From NCBI GenBank assembly GCA_018398805.1, contig JAGFBZ010002260.1:2418001-2482000 (forward strand): a stretch of DNA of 64,000 bases, in the 5' to 3' direction. Made by a program: the position numbers and the translations under genes. Origin of the DNA: Hirundichthys speculiger. Lineage: Eukaryota > Chordata > Actinopteri > Beloniformes > Exocoetidae. Of this stretch, positions 55,710 through 64,000 are shown one piece after another. Numbering within the stretch: position 1 is the stretch's first letter; each line of letters begins with the position of its first letter. The notes beneath the pieces are model-generated. The model was not told where the DNA came from. It did not search any database and saw only the letters and a program-made list of their open reading frames with translations.

Positions 55710-56734
55710 TGGGGTAAAATGTTCTCTGTTCTTCGAGCCTCTAATATGAATGTGGCCTCTAATGACCTTTTACGACCTCTGATAGACAGAGCAGAACAGA
55801 CGGTTATTGTTCCATCCATTTGCTTCCCAGGAGCTATCTCCAAAGACACTTTGTTTGAAGCAGTGACTCTGGAAACCAGTCTGCATTGCTTTTTGCTTAT
55901 CTGTCTGTCACCTTTCCTCTCATGTGTAAATCCGTTGGGCGATGTTATTTCTTTGGTCAAACCAATTTGCAACCTTCTGTAGCATTGATTGTCTGGCCTC
56001 CATGGAATTACATTTCACTAACATCTGGACAAAGTCAGTCTTTATTTCAGTCTTGCTTAGATATATTCATGTACATACACTGATAAAGACAACGATTTTC
56101 CACAACATGCCGCTTCCAGTGAGGACCAAAGGCAATATTTATGCAAGATGCAAAATTTTGGCTACTTATATCAGATTCATAACAGAAGCTTGGGAATAAA
56201 AGGTTCTTAAAAATCTAATTTCATACAACCGTAGATTATTTGAACATCTCAATTCAACATTTATTGAAAGCAAAAATGATAGTCAGTGAATCCATGAAAC
56301 AAAAGAAATAAAACTTCTTAGAACTGTAAATGCTACGGCACTGATGCCAACAGGGAATAAAGTCCTGCAACGTATGTTATTCTGGGGATTAAACAATGAA
56401 TCGACAATCTAAGCTGTTGAGGGGTGCATCTCCACGGCAGAGAAGGCAGTAAAGCAGAAATAAAGCACTGTGGTGGTAATTAAAGAGAACTGGATGAACT
56501 TAACAAGACACATACAAGACACTGCACATTTGACAATTCGTTCCTCACATTCTTCATACCGCTCATGAAAAGCTTATGAAACATTCACCACAGATTTTGA
56601 TGGGTACGCATCCTAAACGGCTAAAAGATAAGATAATTACCCCATCAGAGGGTGATTTTATGAATAACTACTTGAATATGGTTTTATGCATAAACTGGAT
56701 CAAAAGTCATTATAAGTCAGTTATATAAACGAGG
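55710..56734. other. Intergenic, unassigned
   Basis: A 106-codon plus-strand frame (55662-55982) overlaps the LINE fragment in antisense and is not supported. No other feature. Confidence 0.45.
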
Positions 56735-57150
56735 TAAATGAGGCACTAGATCCTACAGAGTAATCTATTTTGGAGAGATGGATCTTATTCAGGGTCGTTT
56801 GGCCACAGGAACAGAAGACACTTTTAGTGGAGATGAAAAACAGCCTCATCCCAGCTGTGAAGCACGGTGGTGGAGGTGTCATAGTGTGGTGCTGCTTCAC
56901 CACCTCAGGGACTGAGCAGCACGCCGTCGCCGATCCAGTTATGAAATCTGTTTCACATCAAAGAGTGTTTGGAGATAACGTGAAGCTGTCCGTCTGAAAG
57001 TCAGAGGTGAGCTGGTAACGGAGCTTTCACCAGGATCGCAAGAAAAAAAACCCAAACAAATCCAGTCAGGAATGTTCTTACGGAAGGAACATAGTCTCCT
57101 TAGAGTCAGACCCAGTCCTGAAAAAACTGTTGGTGATTTTAAGCAGCAAA
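56735..57150 (+). mobile_element. Tc1-like transposase fragment
   Basis: The frame 56770-56997 has FRVVWPQEQK, then SLIPAVKHGGGGVIVWCCFT, matching FELFG..., PTVKHGGGSVMLWGCFS in the DDE domain of Tc1 transposases. The frame breaks soon after and no inverted ends were found. Confidence 0.75.
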
Positions 57151-57535
57151 TGCAAAAAAACAAAACAAAACAAAAAACAAAAACAACCTTCTAGCAACTT
57201 AAATCTGAATGACTTTTTTCATGTAACTGGTCAAAAAGGTCCTCAAGTGGATTTTGCAGAGTAATCATGACTTCTGAGGCCAAGAGTATCCTAACTGATG
57301 TGATGACAGAAATACCTTTTGTTGTATAAATTACTTCAAAGGTCTTATTATTGTAGATGGATTGAATTGGATCTGTATGAACGGATCAAACATTTGCTTC
57401 CTAGAATATGTTAAAAACAAAAACAAAAAATAAAAGAAAGAAAAGCCAGTATTTGAATGCACTTTTTTGTTAACATGTCTGTACATGTTCCTGACTGTTA
57501 CCAATCCAGTAAAGAGCGTCTAACTGCTATATTCG
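57151..57535. other. Downstream of the TEMP gene, unassigned
   Basis: A short A-rich tract lies at about 57152-57187. No feature is supported. Confidence 0.5.
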
Positions 57536-57541
57536 TTTATT
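57536..57541 (-). promoter_or_regulatory. Likely poly(A) signal of the TEMP homologue
   Basis: AATAAA on the minus strand lies 252 nt past the stop codon of the TEMP gene, the first such hexamer I see after it. Use is inferred. Confidence 0.4.
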
Positions 57542-57792
57542 ATGAGGGGTCCCACAACTACAACCACTGGTGTAATAATACACTCATATTAATTAAGTCC
57601 TTCTTTTCTTGAAATGAAAATCTTTTCATTTCAGGAAACACCATGAGTCCACTTGGTAAGCGTATTGTGATAGAAAACAATTTTGAAAAAAAAAAAGAAA
57701 AAAAAAAGGACAAGTTGGGAGTGAAACTGATGCTTGAGAGCTTTTTGGCTCTGCCAGACGTTTTCAGAGGCGGACGGGTCGTGACAATCCCC

Positions 57793-57986
57793 CTAAGTGA
57801 TGGTGAACTCGATCTCATCCAGCTCTTCCTCTGTGTCCGGATCCATGTTCTCTGCCTCTCTCTGGGCCCGGGCTCTCTCACTGGTTGGGATGTAGTTGTC
57901 TTCTATGAAGCCGTCATCGTCCTCCTCGCTCACAGGAGGAATACAGTCAGGATTTAGTCCACGTCCCCCATGTAGGCCGAACTCCA
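57793..57986 (-). CDS. c1orf210: TEMP homologue exon 3 (residues 79-142 and stop)
   Basis: After acceptor tctaaag the exon encodes VEFGLHGGRGLNPDCIPPV, then SEEDDDGFIEDNYIPTSERA and an acidic end (NMDPDTEEELDEIEFTIT). The EDDDGFIEDNYI block is the strongest match to human C1orf210. Confidence 0.9.
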
Positions 57987-60751
57987 CTTTAGAAAGAAAA
58001 AATAGTCAGTCAAAGATACCTTCAATGTAATTTTTCTCTCCAACTGAGCTTTTAGTTGTTGTTTTATCAGTTGAAAACAGCACAAAAGAAAAAAAAATAC
58101 TGAGGATAGAAGTAGAATGTGTCTTTTTTATTTCATCATAGTTATATGTTTAATAAGCGTGAGAGTTTATCCTTCACTGTAGTTAATTGCTTTAATAAAT
58201 ATTTTAGTCTCAGGGGTGCAGCATAAATACATGGTTAACTCAACGTTTGCCGTTATCTTTTTTTCATGTCCTGTTTACACATCCAGCACGTAGAAATATT
58301 AACCTGAACTAATTCTGAATTGAACACTACGGAGGGATCTCTGTATTTTATCTAAATAATCAACAGACCTGTAATCATCTTCAGACCTGTTTTTTTTTTT
58401 TTTTTTAAACATTGTACAACCAAGAGATTTCTTTATATTCTCTTTTCAAAGTATTTGCCATTTTATGGTGAGGAAAATTATTCTGAAATGTTTTTGCAGA
58501 TTGATGAACCGATTTTTGCTTCTAAGGTTCTGACTTCAAAGACGCTCTTTTTTGGGCCCAATAAAGTCACTGACCTGTTGCCGGTTAATTTAATTAGATC
58601 CACGATTTTCTCCAGCTTTTTTCTTTTTAGTGCTGCTTACTTTTACAGCCTTTTGTTGCCCCCTGTCCGAACCTTTTTCGAACCTTCCATCAAATTAGCA
58701 ATGATCAAATATTTTTCATGGAACGATAAAGTTTCTCGCTTTCAATACTTGACCTGTTTTCTAAGTGAAATCAACACATTCTGTTAGTATTTACTTTATT
58801 CACATCATTACAGACTTCTCTGAACGAGGGCTCTAGATCAGTGGTCCCCAACCCCTGGGCCGCGGACCTGTACCGGGCCGCGCAATAAAAAATTAGCTAT
58901 TTAAGTTTGAATTTTTTATATGAGTCTGAACAAGCTTTTATTTAGAAAAATCTTTTATTTTGAAAAATGACCGGATTCTCTCGGTTACATCTTGGTCACT
59001 TGAGCGCCAAAATTTAACCCAGCTAGCAAAATGAGTAATAAACAGACGTCTTTGGCAAGTTTCCTTGTGAAGAGGAAAATGCACAGTCAAGAGAAAGAAG
59101 ATCAGCCTACGACTTCCAAGAAAAAGAAAGCTTTTAACAAACAATACCAGGAGTCCGACTGAAATATGGATTTATCACGACAGGTGATTCACATGTACCA
59201 AGCCCACTCTACGTGTTTTTTTTTTTTGTATTTTTTTTATTATTTATTTAATGGCTGGAGAGGATGTTACCAGAGACTTTGATGTTATACTCCTGTTAAG
59301 TTATCGCTGTAATGTAACGAAAAATTGTCAAGCGTTCACTGGTCTCCCGTTACAAAAAGGTTGGGAACCACAGCTCCAGATGATTAAAATGCATCCTTTC
59401 AGAAACGTTTGCAATATTCTGTGATATTTGCAGGAAAATCCGCCAAACCTGATGGTTCACTCTGGCTGACGTTATCTGCGTCTCTCAGCCGCGTGTGTCT
59501 GTAGCTAGCCAGGTAGCGCCGAACCACCTGGCATTTAGCCAGAAAGGCGATGAGGAGGGAGACAGAGATGGCAGTGGCCAGTACGCCTACCATGAACTCC
59601 CAGTTGTGACCGGGGTACTTCACCGTCGTGGTACCTGTAAGAGAGTTTTAGAGAAGAATTCACACTTGGCCAGGATTCCCAGACTCGGGTGGACGCCAGC
59701 CAGTCACGTGACCTCACTGACTGTTTCTGGTCACGTGTGAATGCTGCCTGATTGGTGCTGTGTGGTTTTTAGGGACAATGCAATGCAACTGTGGGAAAAA
59801 ACTTTGGAAGGTCTTCGGAACAACCTGAAAACCCAAGGTTCCAACCCGACCCGAATCGGGTCTCGGGTCCATTCAAAAGACGTGACTCCGGGTTCGGGTC
59901 GGAATCGATACAGTTAGTCTCGGGTCCAGTCGGTGCTCTCTGACAGCCTGGGTCTGCGTTTACTCGAGAGAGGTAAAGATATTGGCGGTGGCAGCCAATG
60001 TCAGGACTCGGGACAGTTAAATGATTATTATTAATTAGCGTGGCATGTTTGTCATGAAACAATCGTGTTGCCGTAGCGTGTTATTACCGGTTTGCCCAGC
60101 AGCTGTAAAGCACAACGGATCGCCAACATGACAACGTTGGATGAGAGAACATATTCACCACATGTCCTGACCGGTGTAGGCTATTAGCGTTAGCAGTTGC
60201 TACCAATAGCATATGTATCCACAAAGAAAATAACGATGTGGGTTTATTGTTGTTTACATCACGTAGCCTATGTAGCAACTGAACCGGGTAGAGAAGAAGA
60301 CAACTTTAGGTAAGAAAATCAAGTTTTATTCAACGCTAGACAACTTTTAACATGAGCAACTATGGGCTGTATTGTCTCGGTTCTATTCAGGTAACTTGGT
60401 TCAGTCTGAGTTGTTAACTAAAGACTCGAGTCAGGTCAGGTCGGGTCGGGTCGGGTCAGTTCCGGTTCAAATATTTTGGGTCCATTTGGATTTGGAGACC
60501 CGGACTTATGATATTAGCTTGGGTCGGGTCGGCTTCGGGTCGAATTTTCACTGATCCATTCGAGTTCGGTTCCATGAAAGTGGACCCGTGAAGACCTCTA
60601 GTGCAGTGCCTTGGGTCGTCGCAGCAGATTAGAGAAAATTTAAATCAGGTTTAATAAAATATACGTTTTTGACCTTGAATAAAAAGGAAAGTGTGCTCTT
60701 ACCATTTGTTGCTGCAGTTGGTGTGATAGTCTCATTTGCTGATGATTCCAT
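57793..60751 (-). CDS. c1orf210: Type III endosome membrane protein (TEMP / C1orf210 homologue)
   Basis: Three exons (60703-60751, 59449-59634, 57793-57986) join in frame to give 142 residues. The short N-terminus (MESSANETITPTAATNGT) has no signal peptide but has two N-glycosylation sequons, N6 and N16. A single membrane segment spans about residues 31-49 (FMVGVLATAISVSLLIAFLA). It is followed by AKCQVVRRYLASYRHTRL and an acidic tail with EEDDDGFIEDNYI at about 99-111. Human C1orf210 has the same order: membrane helix, AKC..CRRYHASYRH, then EDDDGFIEDNYI. This fits a type III protein with its tail in the cytosol. The human protein is reported in endosomes; its molecular role is poorly known. 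A hAT element lies in each intron. Confidence 0.88.
58839..59373. mobile_element. hAT MITE in TEMP intron 2, keeps transposase start
   Basis: The element begins CAGTGGTCCCCAACCCC and ends GGTTGGGAACCACAG. Flanks ctctagat (58831-58838) and ctccagat (59374-59381) match at 7 of 8. The interior keeps a 43-codon frame (59031-59162) that starts MSNKQTSLASFLVKRKMHS and includes FNKQYQES, like the N-terminus of Zaphod/ZBED5-type hAT transposases. Confidence 0.88.
59449..59634 (-). CDS. c1orf210: TEMP homologue exon 2 (residues 17-78), membrane segment
   Basis: The exon runs from acceptor cttacag to donor CAG|gtttgg. It encodes GTTTVKYPGHNWEF, the hydrophobic helix, AKCQVVRRYLASYRHTRL and RDADNVSQSEPS. 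The frame stays open past the donor to a stop at 59401, so intron retention would give a short alternative tail (GLADFPANITEYCKRF). Confidence 0.88.
59806..60600. mobile_element. hAT-like GGGTCGGGTC-rich element, copy 2, in TEMP intron 1
   Basis: This copy is collinear with 23649-24482: GAATCGGGTCTCGGGTCCATTC, AAAGCACAACGGATCGCCAA and CATGAAAGTGGACCCG all recur. The right end is AAGACCTCTA at 60600. The left end is less clear, and I saw no target duplication. Confidence 0.7.
60703..60751 (-). CDS. c1orf210: TEMP homologue exon 1 (residues 1-16)
   Basis: From ATG at 60751 the exon encodes MESSANETITPTAATN plus one base, then donor gtaaga. It is the only ATG in phase with the membrane exon. 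The 5' UTR was not defined. Confidence 0.8.
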
Positions 60752-62269
60752 CTGGCTCTGCTGTTTTTTTGTTTTTTGTTTTAATTTATATCTCTCTTGG
60801 GAAGAGTCTTGAAATATGCTTCTTGTAAAAAGAAACCATTAAATGATTGGATGTCAATTTCTGTCTGCAAGATCTAAGATAACTGTGAATTTAACTTTTT
60901 TTTTTTTTCACCAGTTGGTTTGGTCTATATTCCCCTTCAACTGGAAGAGCCTAAATGGGATGTGGAGATGCTGTAGGGCAGGCATCTCCCCAGATGAGGG
61001 AGGCAGTTGTTTGAAAGATTTCTGTTGACAGCAGGGGAGCAGGACCTTCAGAGCTCCACTAGGTGGCAAAAGTGAGCAACAGGGGCCCAATCGGTGCCAA
61101 CGGAAAGGTAGTGGCAGGTTGAAATATGAGCCGGGTCGCAGTCAAATTAGCCTCTGTAGAAAGCAGAAGAGAGAAATAGGAAAATAAGACCAGTGTGAAT
61201 CCAGTCATTTGCACACTTTCCTACAAAAGTGCCTTACATTAAAGGGATAAAAAACCTTCGTCTGTCATGCAGAGTCTCACAGATAAAACAAACCCCACCA
61301 GCACTGTTTATGGGAATCCTTTTGAATTCCTTTGTGCCATAAACTGCATATTTCATAACTGAACCACACAGAAAGAACACCAATAATCAAGTGACCTAAA
61401 TATTTCACTTAGAATCTATGAAGGGAAGAGTGAGTATCTCGTCACAGAAAGAAGATGCTGCAGGGCTCCCTCGAATCTAAAAGTCATTATTGAATACGAG
61501 CTGTCAGATTTCATCCACAGCAGGAACAGCGTGTAACTGGTGTTAGGTGTGACAAAAGAACTCTAGCAAAGTCACATTAGTTTGTGAATGTGTGAGTTTT
61601 AAACTCTGCCGGCTTTCATTTCCAATCTTAGGAATGATGCGGAGACTCTGCATGATATACAAAATCACCTGGTCTTAATATGATGTAAATACTGTATAAC
61701 ACTGAAGGAAATACACGCCTGTTGTTGCCATACAAGAGTTTAGGTTGTGGCCAGAAACTGATAGTCGTGTGCCATCAGCAAGTGAAACCACCTCTGTAAA
61801 AATGTGTTTGTTTGGCCACTTTGCCTGTCTGGAACATTCTTAACACAGTGCCAATGATGAAAGATATCAGTAATACTCTTAAAGAAGCAATGGTTGCTGC
61901 CCGTTCATCCAGGAGGGAAGATAAGTCAATATCCAGAGTCCATCATTGTCTGGTGAGAAATGTTATGTTTTCATACCCAGCTTGTCATGTAAGTATTTAC
62001 ATTTAGTAACGGACTCTTCTAGTTTTTGGCAGGTAACCCTACAGTCACTCCCTGATGCACACGGACCTCATCTACAGCCCGTCTACAGAAAATACTCAAT
62101 AAATTGCATTTTATGGTAACATGACAGTCATGGGACTGTCGCGTTATCAGAACAGGAAAAACTCTGCATGACACTGAGATGATTCCCAGTGTATCCAGAA
62201 AGGTCACATCGTGCTCCTGACCAAGCAATGTGACGGGTTCAGAGAGAGATCAGGTTGAGCACACGATTA
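60752..62269. other. Upstream of the TEMP gene, with worn repeat sequence
   Basis: The TEMP promoter should lie in the first part, but no decisive motif is seen. Around 61810-61990 a frame (MKDISNTLKEAMVAARSSRR) resembles part of a fish repeat protein that I cannot name securely. Confidence 0.35.
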
Positions 62270-62960
62270 GATAAAGACTGATCAAGTGGGCCTCGTTTGG
62301 AAGAGTTGCCTGGAAAGAAATGGTGAAAGAAACCACAAGACTAAGACGACGTCCTTTGGACTGATGAAACCAAAGTGATGTTAGCACATTTGGGTTGGGT
62401 TGATTTGGGTTTACAACAACAACAACATGCTTGTATATCCCCTTTCCAGTCCAGGGACCAATCAGCTTTCTCTCACTGCCACACACACATTAACTAGATC
62501 GATTTATTTAATCAACTGGATTATCCCCATAATTACTCCTATTATTCCTGTAACTATTCCTATAATCAAATTACACTATAATTAATGTATATGAAACCCA
62601 GACAAGATTTATTGTTGCCAATTAGCCAAAACAACATTATTTTGTTGCTATGGGACACGGACATCTTGCAGAACATTAAATCAGCCTCGAACTTCTCAAA
62701 TGACCAAAGTACGGCCGAGCCGAGCGCGAGTCAGTCGACTGTGCAACAGCTGCAGCTTGACTAAGATCACACTACGTGACAAAGATCCCAAACACAGCAG
62801 CAGGTCTTTAATGAATGGCTAAACGAGAGTTTCAGGGGTCCAGTCAAAGTCCAGAGCTCGGCCCAGATGAAATGTTGTGGCCGTAGCTTCAGAGAGCAAC
62901 AGTGCAAACAAGGCTGTGAGGCAGAGTCAGACAGGAGTGTCACATTGAAAAAAAAAAATG
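62270..62960 (+). mobile_element. Decayed Tc1/mariner-like sequence
   Basis: GTCCTTTGGACTGATGAAACCAAAG encodes the LWTDETK block of Tc1-type transposases. Further on, GACAAAGATCCCAAACACAG and CCAGTCAAAGTCCAGAGCTC match the DPKH and WPSQSPDLNP regions. The part between is disrupted, so this is an old copy. Confidence 0.6.
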
Positions 62961-64000
62961 TCTTAATTATATATCGCTGTTAAAAGTGGTTCAAGAACAG
63001 GTTTCCTTTCACTTTATTTGTTTCTATTTTGGCTCAGTTTTATTGAATAAATGATGCCACTCTGTAATTATGTCGTGGCTTGTTGCTCATCAGAGGTTGT
63101 ATTTACTTTGTAAGGATTAGATGTTTTTGTTGTCATCATTATTGTTTTTATTATTATATGTCTCAATATGTAAAACCTAAACATTTTTTTTTTTTTTACA
63201 ACAGTATCGGAGAGACTGAAAGGAAGCTGTCATCTGTGTTGTAAACCGCCACGGTTCCCATCAATACAACAGCTTGTTCTACACTTGCGCTGTCTACGGA
63301 CCGGCGTCATAACGTCGCTGTTGACTTGAATGTAAATATGAGCTCGTCATTCACGGTACCTTGACCCTGCTTGGCAGAGGACCTTTATGTACGCTCATTT
63401 GCAAAGCTGCTACATATTTGAATACATTAATCCAGGAGAAAAGGTCCTTGTGTTTGCTGTACAGCAGATAGAAAAGAAAATGCAGTCAGACCAGATTATC
63501 CATGCAACTAATCACAACGAACTCTAATGTCAATGATACATTGCTGAACCCGACGAGTCAGCTCACCCTCTTTGTGTCGGACTGCTTCCATTGGTTAACC
63601 TAAAAATAATAAAAATATTATTTTCTCAAAAGTTTTTCATGTCGTTAATTGTGGTCTGTGGGTCTTTGGGTTAGCTGAATGCCATTTCTTCCTGTTTCAG
63701 TGTGGTCTCCTGGGTACACGGAGGATAACCATGATGCTTCTAGAAATAAGGAAGAGTCGTTGTCGTCTTTTAGTGGACTGAGCACACCTATGTGGATAAT
63801 TCAAATACAGCCACGTCCGGTGTAAAAGTAGAAAGATAGGAACAGTAGGCCTGCCTGGCACTCACACAAGGGCCTTTACAGAATAAAAATAAAGTTATTT
63901 GACTTGATTTACAATTTCTTAAATTTCTTCACTGAAGCTGTGAAAGGGGAGGAAAGAGTTTTTAATCAACTATGTGACACTATAATGGTTAATCTGGAAA
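62961..64000. other. Right end of window, unassigned
   Basis: A possible small minus-strand exon at 63567-63599 is bounded by ttttag and gtgagc, but I found no partner exons. No other gene or repeat was recognised. Confidence 0.4.

Overview
This window is vertebrate nuclear DNA, almost certainly from a teleost fish. The genes have short exons with GT-AG introns, more than 90% of the sequence is intronic or intergenic, and the repeats are typical of fish: a Rex3-type RTE LINE, many short non-autonomous hAT elements, Tc1/mariner-like pieces and a tRNA-headed SINE-like repeat with GATG tails. There are no operons, ribosome binding sites or CRISPR arrays.

Two protein-coding genes can be reconstructed, both on the minus strand. 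The first is a 12-exon gene for a mu1 (medium) subunit of the AP-1 clathrin adaptor. Its ATG is at 51906 and its stop at 5972. The joined exons give 423 residues, the length of human mu1A and mu1B, once one extra base in exon 4 is discounted. The sequence mixes mu1A-like and mu1B-like residues, so I place it as the third fish paralogue (ap1m3, mu1C), an inference. The second is a 3-exon gene (60751 to 57793) for a 142-residue homologue of human C1orf210, the type III endosome membrane protein TEMP. The two genes lie head to tail about 5.9 kb apart and both products act in endosomal membranes.

Layout: 1-5971 is downstream of ap1m and holds a hAT element at 898-1996. 5972-12825 holds exons 12 to 8, with a tandem duplication that produced a second, decayed copy of exon 10. 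12826-36325 holds exons 7 to 3 and introns filled with foldback and hAT elements, a nested TTAA element, a pogo/Tigger-like MITE and a dead but complete Rex3 insertion with target-site duplications. Exon 2 is at 36326-36482. Intron 1 (36483-51864) contains a near-perfect 297-bp-arm palindrome, further MITEs, a SINE-like repeat split by a hAT element, several LINE fragments and a hAT remnant that still encodes a BED zinc finger. 51865-52130 is exon 1 and the promoter. 53788-57170 is intergenic repeats. 57793-60751 is the TEMP gene, with a hAT element in each intron. 60752-64000 holds decayed Tc1-like sequence and nothing else I can assign.

The points most worth checking are the duplicated exon 10, the single-base frameshift in exon 4, the palindromic hAT element, the nested insertion with a paralogous empty site, and the surviving BED finger. 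I did not find a new gene system. The interest lies in the structure of ap1m and in the repeat architecture.
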